The translations under genes and the position numbers were made by a program. This document shows, in pieces, positions 33,555 to 41,934 of a DNA stretch of 41,934 bases. The stretch spans positions 1 through 41,934 of the forward strand of contig JBBDXA010000062.1 of NCBI GenBank assembly GCA_040902585.1, written 5' to 3'. The notes beneath the pieces were generated by a model. That model was not told the origin of the DNA and made no database searches. It was given only the letters and a program-made list of their open reading frames with translations. Origin of the DNA: JBBDXA01 sp040902585. GTDB lineage: Bacteria > Planctomycetota > Phycisphaerae > Phycisphaerales > Phycisphaeraceae. Numbering within the stretch: the first letter of the stretch is position 1; each line of letters starts with the position of its first letter.

Positions 33555-36500
33555 CGCTGATCAGCGTGATCCATGTGGCCGGTGTTGGGGTGGCTCTGGC
33601 GACGCTGGCGATTCTGCTCGTGCATCGCCGCGCCGCCGATGCGCGGTTGCCGCTTCCGGTCATCGTCATTCTTCTGGGAGCCGTGATGCTGCATCACGCC
33701 GTGGTGGCCTTCGAATGGTCGGGCCATTCCGAATCCGATGACTTGGCGGATTTCGTCCGCGTGACTCTCCCGCTGGCTTTGCTCTTTGTCGTTTACACGC
33801 TCTTGCAACGGGGGGACGAAAGGCGAAGCCGGCAGCGGGACCTGGCGCATCAGGAAGTGGTCGCCCGGAACGAGCGCCGTTACCGCCTGCTCTTTGACGC
33901 CAACCCCGCGCCGGTATTTGTCGTGGACCGTGAATCGCTGCGATTCCTTGCGGTGAACAAGGCAGCGATCAGCATCTATGGCTACTCGCGGGAAGAATTC
34001 CTGGCGATGACCATATTGGATATCCACCCAGCCGACGACGCGGGCGCGGTCACTCGGTCACTTGCCCGCAGCGACAGCATCATCGTGAATCAGGGTATCT
34101 GGCGGCATCGACGCAAGGACGGAACCACCTTCAAAGTGTCGATCCATGCGGACGAGATGATCTGGGAAGGCCGCCCCGCGCGACTGGCGACGGCCATCAA
34201 CGTGGATGATCTGATCGAAACGCAGACGCGACTTCAGGACACGCAATACCTGTTTGAAACCGCGCAGAAGGCCGCCAACATTGGCTGGTGGTACCACGTG
34301 ATTCCGGAAGATCGACTGGTCTGGTCCAGCCAGACCTTTGAGATCTTCGGTGTGACCCCGGCTCAGTTCAGCGGCCGGAGCGAGGACTTCTATCGCCGGC
34401 TGCACCCCGACGATCTGGCCGGGATTCGCGTGGCGGCGCAGGCGTCGATCGATCGCAATGAACCGTACGACGTCGAGTACCGGGTGGTCCGCCCCGACGG
34501 AAAAGTGCGCTGGGTTCACTGCCAGGCCAGCATGCTGCGCGATCCCAGCGATGCGCCCCAGCGGATGGTCGGTGTCTGCCAGGACATCACCCAGCGCAAG
34601 CGCTACGAACAGGCGCTGTGGCGCGTGGCCGAGGGCGTGAGCACCGATTCGGGCGAGAGCTTCCTTCGCTCACTCGTAGGTCAGCTCGCCAAGGCCTTGG
34701 AAGTGGAGTTCGCATTTCTCGGAGAACTGAGCGATACGGATGGCGATTCCATCCGCACGCTGGCGGTCTGCAATGACGGCAGCGTCATCGACAACTTCCA
34801 GTACAAGCTCGCGGGCACCCCTTGCGCAAACGTGCTCAAGAGCGGGCTCTGTATCCATCCGCGCGGTGTGGCGGATGAGTTTCCGGCGGACCCCATGCTG
34901 CGCGAGATGGCGATTCAGGGCTACGCCGGCATCCCGCTCGCCCGGCCGGATGGCTCGGTCATCGGCCTGCTCGTGGTGCTGCATCGCCAGCCCTTTGATG
35001 ACTCCATGCCCATCGGCGAAATCCTGCGCGTCTTCGCCAACCGCGCCACCGCCGAGCTCCAGCGCCTGCGCATGGAACAGGCCTTGCGCGAAAGCGAGCA
35101 CCGGCTGGACCTGGCGATGCGCACCACCGAACTGGGCGTCTGGGACTGGAACCTGCACACGGGTGAGATGTATTTCGATGCGCGATGGTGCGCCATGCTC
35201 GGGTACAGCCGCGATGAGATCGAGCCGCGAGTCGAGTCGTGGGAACGACTGGTGCATCCGGACGACGCGGCCGACGTGCAGGCCGCGCTGAAGGATCATC
35301 TTGCGGGGCGGACCGACTTCTACAGGACAGAACATCGCGTTCGCACCCGCAACGGAAAATGGAAGTGGATTCTCGATCAGGGCCAGGTCGTCGAACGCAA
35401 TCACCTCGGCAAGCCTCTGCGCGCCACCGGAACGCACAGGGACATCGACGACCGCAAGCTCGCGGAGCTGGCGACGGCTGAGTGGAAGAGCCGATATGAA
35501 GCCGCGATCCACGCCAGCGGTCGCCTGCTCTACGACTGGAACTCCGCGACGAATGAAGTCGCCTGGGCCGGCGATGCGCTGTCATCGATCGGTTACGAGA
35601 TCGAAGAGCTGGGCGATCTGCATCACTGGGAATCGCTGATTCATCCGGAAGATGTGCTCAACTTCCGCCGGGAAGTCGAACGGGCTGCCCGCGAGCGATC
35701 GCCCTTCATGCTCGACTACAGGCTTCGCCACAAGGACGGGCACTGGGTCGATGTCGAAGACAGCGGCTACCTCATCGACACCCCCACGAGCGATACCGTC
35801 CGCGTGATCGGCTTCGTCACCGATGTCACCCGGCGCAATGCCGACGAACGCGAGCGCCTCAAGCTCGGCTCCATGTTGCTCCAGGTGCAGAAGCTTGAAG
35901 CCATTGGCAAACTTTCCGCCAGCGTCGCGCATGACTTCAACAATCTTCTCACCGCCATTCGCGGCCACCTCGCCCTGGTGCGGCGGCAGCTCCCGCCCGC
36001 CAGCCTCGTCGAGCCTTCGCTGGCGATGATCGAAAAGGCCACCCAGCAGGGCGTTGACATAACGCATGCGCTGCTCTCTTTCGCTCACCAGACGCCGACG
36101 AAGATGGTGAAGGTCGATCTCGCGCAGGTCGTCGCCGAGGCCGCGGTCCTGTTCGAGAGCCTGCTGCCCGCTTCGGTCCGGATCGCGAGTGACGTGAAGG
36201 TGACCAACCCCGTCTGGATTCTGGGCGATCGCAGTCAGATCCACCAGGTGCTGCTGAACCTGGTCATCAACGCCCGCGACGCCATGCCTGACGGCGGCGT
36301 GATTCGCATCGCCCTTGCCGCCGGCGCGACGCGCGAGGGGGCGGGGCAGGTTGCAGTGCTGACGATCAGCGATCAGGGCGTCGGCATGGATGAAGGCGTC
36401 ATGCGCCACATGTTCGAGCCGTTCTACACCACCAAGGGCCGCGGCAAAGGCACGGGCCTGGGCCTGGCGATCGTGCATGGCATCGTGACGCAGCACCGCG

Positions 36501-37073
36501 GGCAGGTTGATGTGCGCTCTTCGCCGGGTGAGGGAACTACTTTTCAGATCGAGCTGCCGATCGTGAAGGACGAACCGGTGAACGCCGTCGCCGCGCCGNN
36601 NNNNNNNNTACGGAACGATCACCGCGATGACGAAGGGGTAGAACGCCGTCGCCGCGCCGGTGGAGGAAGGCCCGCCCGTGGCGCCGGAGCTGCGCGGGGA
36701 GCACACGGTCCTGGTCGCCAACCGCGATGAATTCCTTCGCGAGATTGTGGTGACCACGCTTGAGTCAGTGGGCTACCGCGTCGCATCGGTGCCGGACGTG
36801 GCGCAGCTGGGCGGGCACATTCCCGATGAAGGCCCAGTCAACTGCACAGCGATCATCGAAGTCGATCGTGACGAGTCCGCGACCGATCTGATCGCCCGGG
36901 TTCGCGCGAAGGTTCCGCGGATGGCCGTCGTTCTTCTCACGCCGCAGGGCCTGGAGCCGGGCTTCGACGGCACCGAACGCGTCGAGCTTCTGAGCAAGCC
37001 GTTCCAGATGAATGATTTGGTTAAAATGGTTGACAGGGCGTCCGGCCTTGAACGAACAGGGGTTTTGTCATGA
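33551..37073 (+). CDS. PAS/GAF hybrid sensor histidine kinase, broken by assembly gap
   Basis: Signal-transducing kinase of about 1153 residues once the artefact at 36599-36659 is removed. Order: three membrane helices (about 1-90), PAS (about 115-225), PAS (240-355), GAF (365-505), PAS (515-635), PAS (645-770), HisKA with phospho-acceptor H794 (SVAHDFNNLL), HATPase (NLVINARDAMPDGG; GKGTGLGLAIVHG), and a C-terminal receiver. The receiver is degenerate: the acidic pair is replaced by VLVANRDEF and the phospho-site region reads AIIEVDRDE, with LSKPF retained. The TTG at 33551 has GGGAGG upstream and overlaps the previous stop; the frame is also open from 33488. The response regulator follows with ATGA overlap. 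Confidence 0.85.
36599..36659. other. Assembly gap with duplicated flank
   Basis: Ten N (36599-36608) are followed by 32 bp of unrelated sequence and then a second copy of GAACGCCGTCGCCGCGCCG (36641-36659; first copy 36580-36598). Deleting 36599-36659 joins the kinase and its receiver in one frame. The gap is therefore a scaffolding artefact inside one gene. Confidence 0.85.
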
Positions 37074-37723
37074 GCGAAAAGATCCGGATTCTTCTGGTGG
37101 ATGATCACACCTTGTTCCGCGAATCGCTGGGGCAACTGCTCGCCGCCGAGGCGGACATGGTGGTCGTGCGCAGCGTGGGCGACGCGGACGCGGCCATCCG
37201 CTCGGCATTGGAGCTGAATCCCGATGTCATCCTGATGGACATCGACATGCCGGGCCTGATCTGCTTCGACGCAGCCGACCAGATCCTGCGCATGAAGGAA
37301 CAGTCCCGCATCATTTTCCTCTCCGCCTTCTTCCACGATCACTACATCGAGCAGGCCCTTCGCGTCAAGGCCCGCGGCTACCTCACCAAGAGCGAGCCTT
37401 CGCACAAAGTCATCGAGGCGATCCGCCAGGTCGCCGCGGGCAGAGTCTATTTCTCCCCGCAAGTCGCTTCCAGAATCATCGCCGACGAAACCGGCGTCCA
37501 CCTTCAGGACAAGAAGACCCGGGCCGCGATGCTCACCGAACGCGAGGTCGAAGTCCTGCGCTATCTCGCGCGCGGCATGGCCAAAAAGGAAATCGCCGCC
37601 ACCATGCACGTCAGCGTCAAAACCGTCGAAGGCCACGCTCAGAAACTCATGGACAAGCTGGACATCCACGACCGCGTCGAGCTGGCCCGCTATGCCATCC
37701 GCGAAGGCCTCGCCGAGGCCTGA
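37070..37723 (+). CDS. NarL/FixJ-family response regulator
   Basis: 217 residues. Receiver domain with D11/D12, phospho-acceptor D57 (VILMDIDMPG) and K107 (GYLTKSEPS). The C-terminal LuxR-type helix-turn-helix has LTEREVEVLRYLARGMAKKE and VSVKTVEGHAQKLMDKL. It overlaps the hybrid kinase by four bases (ATGA) and is its evident partner. Target genes are unknown. A long palindromic repeat follows the stop. Confidence 0.93.
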   Translation: MSEKIRILLVDDHTLFRESLGQLLAAEADMVVVRSVGDADAAIRSALELNPDVILMDIDMPGLICFDAADQILRMKEQSRIIFLSAFFHDHYIEQALRVKARGYLTKSEPSHKVIEAIRQVAAGRVYFSPQVASRIIADETGVHLQDKKTRAAMLTEREVEVLRYLARGMAKKEIAATMHVSVKTVEGHAQKLMDKLDIHDRVELARYAIREGLAEA

Positions 37724-37725
37724 GG

Positions 37726-37805
37726 CTGGAGCACCGTCCCGGCAGGGCGGTGTCGGCGGCATGCGGTGATCCGCCATGCACCACCCTGCCGGGATGGTGC
37801 TCCAG
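37726..37805. repeat. 80-bp imperfect palindrome after the response regulator
   Basis: The left arm (37726-37752, beginning CTGGAGCACCGTCCCGGCAG) and right arm (37779-37805) are inverted copies matching at 25 of 27 positions around a 26-bp GC-rich loop. It may act as a terminator between the convergent genes. The composition suggests a REP-type dispersed element. Just beyond, CACGAAGCACGAAG (near 37834) resembles units of the repeat at 12635. Confidence 0.8.
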
Positions 37806-37859
37806 ATTTCTCGCCCGCGTTCCAAGAGAAGCATGGCACGAAGCACGAAGAATTGCCTT

Positions 37860-39017
37860 TCACTTCACTTCAAACACCAGCGCCCTGTCCCGCAGTTCCT
37901 GCCGCGGCCCCGCATTCAGATCCACCTCGAACGGCCGACCCACGCTGTTGCCCGCGCAATCTTCCAGCGTGTGCGGCACGTTGATCGTGTGAAGCCCCGC
38001 GCGCCACGCCTCATCCGGAATGAAAGTCCACTGCGTCTCACTTTCGCCGATGCTGACTTTTCCGCGGACCCTTTGACCGTCAGCGTTCACGATTTTGATC
38101 ACGTGCTCCAGCATACCATGATCGAGCCCATCAGGAAAACGAATCTCCAGCGCCCTTCGCAAGCCCGTTGGCGGAACCTTCACTTCCCACTTGTCCGGAT
38201 CAGGCTGCGTCACGTCCGCCGCCGTCGCCTTGAACGCCTTCCAGTGGCTCGCCTTCAGCGGTCTTCCGCTGGCATCCCGCCAGTCCGCATCGATCATCAG
38301 CTTGTACTGCTTGCCCGCCTCCAGCACCGCGCCGTCCTCCTCGCGCGGCTTCAGGCCCTGCTTCACGCGACCGGGGTCAAACAGAATCGTCAGCCGCGTC
38401 CCGTCATCGTTCCACAGTTCCTCCGGCAGTTCGAGAAAGGGCAACTCGATCTTCTGGCCGCGCTCGTTGAGGATGTGAATGTGCCCATACGAGTCGCCCT
38501 GACTCATCGGCGCGCTGAAGTGAATGTATAGGCGAAGCAGATTCTCGGGCAGCGCATCAGACGTGGGATACACCGCCTTCACCGTTGCCCGCGGCGAAGG
38601 CGGAGCGGGTTCGGTCGCGATGCTCAATCGATAAACACCGAGGTTTCCTTCCACGCCTGGCAGCCGGCTCTGATCCAGCATCGCCTCATACGTCGCGCCC
38701 GGTTCCAGCGGAAAACGAGGCTCAAACAGAACCGCCGCCTCCGTCACGCGATAGGTGCCCAGCAGCGCCGGTGTATCACTGGAACGCTCCTTGCTGCGGA
38801 CGATCACGCGAAACGCCTCCGCCAGCGCAGGCTCATCAGCGGACATGGACTTCAATAGCACCACCGCCTCCGGCGTCAGCGGTCGCGCCGAAAAAACCGC
38901 CCGGTCGTTCTCCACCGCGAGATATCCGAGGCTGAACATCGGCTTCGACTCGCAGCCGACCATCACCAGCGCGACAAACCCGATCAGCCATTGCATCCGG
39001 TTCATGATCAACCTCAT
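37860..39017 (-). CDS. Lipoprotein with Ig-like (Big_5) domains
   Basis: 385 residues. Signal sequence with lipobox (FVALVMVGC, cysteine near position 22), then repeated beta-rich units: YPTSDALPENLLRLYIHFSA followed by PMSQGD is characteristic of the bacterial Ig-like Big_5 fold, and the N-terminal part (VFEPRFPLEPGATYEAML) is similar. An ATG at 39005 is an alternative start. Probably anchored on the outer or cytoplasmic membrane facing the periplasm; function unknown. Confidence 0.75.
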   Translation of the reverse strand: MRLIMNRMQWLIGFVALVMVGCESKPMFSLGYLAVENDRAVFSARPLTPEAVVLLKSMSADEPALAEAFRVIVRSKERSSDTPALLGTYRVTEAAVLFEPRFPLEPGATYEAMLDQSRLPGVEGNLGVYRLSIATEPAPPSPRATVKAVYPTSDALPENLLRLYIHFSAPMSQGDSYGHIHILNERGQKIELPFLELPEELWNDDGTRLTILFDPGRVKQGLKPREEDGAVLEAGKQYKLMIDADWRDASGRPLKASHWKAFKATAADVTQPDPDKWEVKVPPTGLRRALEIRFPDGLDHGMLEHVIKIVNADGQRVRGKVSIGESETQWTFIPDEAWRAGLHTINVPHTLEDCAGNSVGRPFEVDLNAGPRQELRDRALVFEVK

Positions 39018-39030
39018 CGATCAAAAGAAA

Positions 39031-39060
39031 CACGCCGGCCCTCATCGGAAGACCGGCGTG
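39031..39060 (-). terminator. Terminator after the secreted protein gene
   Basis: CACGCCGG (39031-39038) pairs with CCGGCGTG (39053-39060). On the - strand it is followed by TTTCTTTTG. It lies 37 bp past the stop of the 39097 gene and just before the lipoprotein start. Confidence 0.75.
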
Positions 39061-39096
39061 ATGATTGTTGTCTTCTTCATCGCTTGCGCCTTCGCA

Positions 39097-40194
39097 TCAC
39101 GGCAGCGCAATCGTCTTCAACTCCGCGCCGCCGTTCGCTTCGATCAAAATCACCGCGTGCGTGTCGTTGAGCTTGTCGAGCTGCGTCACATCCTTCAGAT
39201 CGCCCACCGTGTCATACGTCTGGCCGGCTTTGTCGCTGACCTTCTCGTTGATGCCTTCCTTGGGATAGAGCTGATCCGTGCCGATCTTCATCACGCCGCG
39301 GGCGCTGTTGGCCATCAGCAGGTAGTGCTTGCCGCCCTTGGTGTAGGCGACGATATCGAGCGGGCGGTTGCGGTTGCCAAGCTCGGCGATCGTCGTGCCG
39401 CGCACCTTCGCGCCGGGCTTCAGTTCCGAGAGCGGAATGCGGACCAGGGGCGTGCAGGTGTAGGCCGCGATGATCTGCGGCTCGGTACCGAAGTTGATCG
39501 GCACAAACGTCCGCACCGGTGAACGCGTCTCCAGCTTGCCATGCGCGCCGTGGTAAATTTCGATGCCCGCGCCGTCGTTCACATCCTTGAACGGAAACGG
39601 AATCGCCCGCAGGTTCGACGCGAAGTCTTCATTGGAAAGGCCCGCCACGATCACCTGGTTCTCGATGAACGCCATGTCGGTGATCGATTCGTTCCGCGCG
39701 TTGGATTGCCGTGTGCCTGTGCCGGTGACTTTGTCTTCCGGCGCGTTGGGCAATGAAGCCCGGGCGAATTTCACTTTGTCGAGCTTGAGCTCTTCGATTT
39801 TACCTGCTGACGTGACGCGCAGGATCACGGGCAGGGCATCAGGACCGCGACCGCGCGAAACGGAAAGATACACATTCCCGCTGGCGGGATTGGCGGCGAT
39901 GTCGTTGATCTGCACCTGGTCGGCCTTGGTGCCGAGCATCGCGGCCACCTTCTCGCCGAGCTTGTCGACGTTGACCTTGGCGCTGCTCGCGTCGCCGCTG
40001 ATGTCGCCGGTGTCGATCGCGAAGATCGCCGCGCCTTTGGTGTCGGCGACAAAAAGAATGCCCGTCGGCCCGAACGTGAGCGAACCGGCGGATTTCAGGC
40101 CCGGCGCGCCCTCCTTCAGCCCGTTGTCGGCAAAGGCCGGGCCCGAGGCGGCAAGCAGAATAGCGATGGAAAGGATGGTTGCGGTGCGAATCAT
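39097..40194 (-). CDS. Secreted protein of unknown function, propeller-like
   Basis: 365 residues. N-terminal signal peptide (about 5-22, cleavage near GPAFADN). The mature part has repeated strands with patterns such as GSLTFGPTGILFVADTKGAA, INDIAANPASGNVYLSVSRG and ITDMAFIENQVIVAGLSNED, which look like blades of a beta-propeller. GGAGG six bases before the ATG at 40194 sets the start. Pathway unknown. Confidence 0.7.
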   Translation of the reverse strand: MIRTATILSIAILLAASGPAFADNGLKEGAPGLKSAGSLTFGPTGILFVADTKGAAIFAIDTGDISGDASSAKVNVDKLGEKVAAMLGTKADQVQINDIAANPASGNVYLSVSRGRGPDALPVILRVTSAGKIEELKLDKVKFARASLPNAPEDKVTGTGTRQSNARNESITDMAFIENQVIVAGLSNEDFASNLRAIPFPFKDVNDGAGIEIYHGAHGKLETRSPVRTFVPINFGTEPQIIAAYTCTPLVRIPLSELKPGAKVRGTTIAELGNRNRPLDIVAYTKGGKHYLLMANSARGVMKIGTDQLYPKEGINEKVSDKAGQTYDTVGDLKDVTQLDKLNDTHAVILIEANGGAELKTIALP

Positions 40195-40329
40195 GGAAGC
40201 CTCCATTGGTGGGGTGAGTGGATTCTATTGTAACAGTTCGCGGGGACCTTCTATTTCGAATCGCCCGGCAATGTCAACAATAAAATGTTGAATCGCGAGA
40301 TTCGGTCGGGCGTGCCACCCGGAATAGGA

Positions 40330-41046
40330 CTACGCGCTGGGCACCAGAATCGTCTCGCCCGCTTTGAAGTCGCGCGCGCCTGTGATGCAATCGACGATCA
40401 CCCTCGCCACGTCATCCGGCCAAAGCGCGTGGCCTTTGGGGATCATCGCTTCATCGAACATCGAACGCAGCATCGGCGTCTCCACCGCGCCCGGCGCGAC
40501 GGCCACGGCTTTGATGTTGACCTCCGCGCCTTCCCGGGCCGTGCATTGCGTGAACATGTTCACCGCCGCCTTGGCCGCGGCATACATCGCGAAGCTGGGA
40601 AAGGGATCGACGCTCGCCATCGACGAGACATTGACGATCACGCCGCCCGCCTTCTTCAAGTGCGGCCAGGCGAAGTGCGTCGCGGCGACGATGGCGGCGA
40701 GATTGATATCGATCGTGTCGCGCCAGGTCAGTTCATCGATGTGATCGATGGGCGTGATGGAGGCGAAGCCCGCGACGTTGGCCAGGGCATTGATTCGGCC
40801 GAAGGCGGCGAGGGTGTTTTCGATGAGCGAAGGCCATGCATCGAAGCGCGAGACATCGGCGGCAAGCGTGAGGATTGATTCTGCCGTCGCGCCGGCATCG
40901 CGCGCCATCGCGGCGGTTTCTTCCAGCTTCGACGCGGTTCGGCCGACCAGCGCGACGCGGGAGCACGCCTTGCTCAGTTGCAACGCCACACACCGGCCGA
41001 TGCCGCTGCCCGCGCCGGTGATGAGAGCGGTTCTGGTTTCATTCAT
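40330..41046 (-). CDS. Short-chain dehydrogenase/reductase
   Basis: NAD(P)-dependent oxidoreductase, 238 residues. Rossmann motif TGAGSGIG, NVAG, catalytic Ser in VNVSSMAS and YAAAK, and then PGAVETPM: a complete classical SDR. The substrate cannot be told. It is divergent from the site-2 protease gene, with 66 bp between the starts. Confidence 0.92.
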   Translation of the reverse strand: MNETRTALITGAGSGIGRCVALQLSKACSRVALVGRTASKLEETAAMARDAGATAESILTLAADVSRFDAWPSLIENTLAAFGRINALANVAGFASITPIDHIDELTWRDTIDINLAAIVAATHFAWPHLKKAGGVIVNVSSMASVDPFPSFAMYAAAKAAVNMFTQCTAREGAEVNIKAVAVAPGAVETPMLRSMFDEAMIPKGHALWPDDVARVIVDCITGARDFKAGETILVPSA

Positions 41047-41100
41047 GACGTTTCCTTTTCATGTCTTCAGTGGCACCCCACATCACCCACCATACCCGCC

Positions 41101-41106
41101 TATACT
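41101..41106 (+). promoter_or_regulatory. -10 element implying a leaderless transcript
   Basis: TATACT lies six bases before the ATG at 41113, so transcription from it would start at or next to the initiation codon. No ribosome-binding site is present and the -35 region is poor. Confidence 0.4.
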
Positions 41107-41112
41107 CTGCCG

Positions 41113-41841
41113 ATGCTTCCTCAGCAGCAAGGCTCATTCCCGTTCTTCCGTGCGTTCGGCGTCCAGGTGCTCGTTCACTGGTCGTGGTTCATCCTGCCCG
41201 TGCTCGTGTACCAGGGCGGCCATCATCGCCAGTTCTCCTCGCCCATCTGGCCTTTCATTTCACTGTTCACCGTGTTCGCGATCGTCCTGATGCACGAATT
41301 CGGCCACGCGCTGGCGTGTCGCAGTGTCGGCGGAAAGGCCGACAAAATCGTGCTCTGGCCTTTGGGCGGCGTCGCCTATGTGCAGCCGCCCGCCAGGCCC
41401 GGCGCGGTGCTGTGGTCCATCGTCGCCGGTCCGCTGGTGAATTTGGCTCTCGTGCCGATCACCATTCTCGCCATCTACGCGGTGCATGACTGGATACCTG
41501 GTGCGAGCCCGGATGTGATCCGTTACGTCGAGTGGATCTACATGTTGAACCTGGTGCTGCTCATTTTCAACATGCTGCCGGTGTATCCGCTCGACGGCGG
41601 GCAGACGTTGCAGGCGATCCTGTGGTACTTCATCGGCCGGGCGCGGAGTCTTCAGATCGTGGCGTTCATCGGCATCGTCGTCGCCATCGGCGCGGGGGCA
41701 TGGGCCGCGTACGTCGGCGATCCGTGGTTTGTCATCATGGCGCTCTTCGTGGGCATGCAGGCGTACCAGGGCTGGCGCGTGGCGCAGATCATGGTGCAGG
41801 TCGAGCGCCAGCAGCGCGAGCAACAGGAACGCTGGTCGTAA
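41113..41841 (+). CDS. Site-2 protease family (M50) metalloprotease
   Basis: Intramembrane zinc protease, 242 residues, about six helices. The zinc motif HEFGH is in LMHEFGHALAC, and the second ligand motif is NMLPVYPLDGGQTL. The compact form without PDZ or CBS domains matches the rhomboid-neighbour/S2P group. It ends with a charged coiled tail (QVERQQREQQERW). The ATG at 41113 gives the family start; the frame is open further upstream. Confidence 0.92.
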   Translation: MLPQQQGSFPFFRAFGVQVLVHWSWFILPVLVYQGGHHRQFSSPIWPFISLFTVFAIVLMHEFGHALACRSVGGKADKIVLWPLGGVAYVQPPARPGAVLWSIVAGPLVNLALVPITILAIYAVHDWIPGASPDVIRYVEWIYMLNLVLLIFNMLPVYPLDGGQTLQAILWYFIGRARSLQIVAFIGIVVAIGAGAWAAYVGDPWFVIMALFVGMQAYQGWRVAQIMVQVERQQREQQERWS

Positions 41842-41934
41842 GCGCGATGCGGTCAGTATGAATCGAGTGGCTGCTTGAGCGGGCGTGCTCATCTTCTGTG
41901 GCGGGCGCCATCGGGTGCCATGGGTAAGCGGAGT

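Noticed and set aside
41842..41934. GC-rich tail of the window ending in a possible dispersed repeat
   Set aside because: The sequence is cut by the window edge, so no paired arm or copy can be shown.

Overview
The window comes from a high-GC bacterium, and its gene content points to the Planctomycetota, probably a Phycisphaerae-like lineage. The grounds are the membrane-anchored multiheme and diheme cytochromes, the split cbb3-type oxidase locus, a Rieske/cytochrome b operon carrying an octaheme cytochrome, and many purine/pyrimidine-rich dispersed repeats. This placement is inference. A run of 10 N bases (36599-36608) shows that the sequence is a draft or metagenomic assembly.

Layout. Positions 1-100 hold the 3' part of a tRNA-Ser(GCU) whose 5' half is not visible, followed by a hairpin terminator. 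Positions 917-9817 are a terminal-oxidase module on the + strand: polyferredoxin, four-helix membrane protein, anchored diheme cytochrome c, CcoN, CcoO, small membrane proteins including a 41-residue CcoQ-like peptide, the copper P-type ATPase CcoI, and a SafE/CcoH-like protein. A histidine-kinase remnant and a NarL-type regulator follow (9929-10865). On the - strand lies an operon of Rieske protein, b6-type cytochrome b and a membrane-anchored octaheme cytochrome of the hydroxylamine oxidoreductase (HAO) family (14367 down to 10956). Positions 14744-23976 (+) form an acetate/energy module: phosphoketolase, acetate kinase, a P2-type cation ATPase, a remnant of PEP synthase, an APH-like kinase overlapping an APS-kinase-like P-loop kinase, and a FocA-type formate/nitrite channel. 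An exported catalase-peroxidase (-) is divergent from an OxyR-type regulator (+). An Rrf2/NsrR-like regulator, truncated haemoglobin and ferredoxin-reductase set follows (27784-29833), which looks like a nitric-oxide detoxification operon.

From about 29.9 kb the content is more ordinary and more decayed: a truncated MATE transporter, dispersed repeats, an orphan ABC ATPase, an esterase, a large PAS/GAF hybrid kinase (broken by the assembly gap) with its response regulator, a Big_5-like lipoprotein, a secreted protein, an SDR oxidoreductase and a site-2 protease.

Together the first 30 kb read as a low-oxygen respiration, reactive-nitrogen and oxidative-stress region. The b-type complex could feed or draw electrons through the HAO-like octaheme protein, the cbb3-like oxidase reduces O2, NO and H2O2 are scavenged, and phosphoketolase plus acetate kinase yields ATP by substrate-level phosphorylation. 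The most notable unit is the Rieske - cytochrome b - HAO-like octaheme operon beside the oxidase. A 17-bp near-repeat of the tRNA-Ser 3' end at 30390 raises the possibility that this region was once an integrated element.
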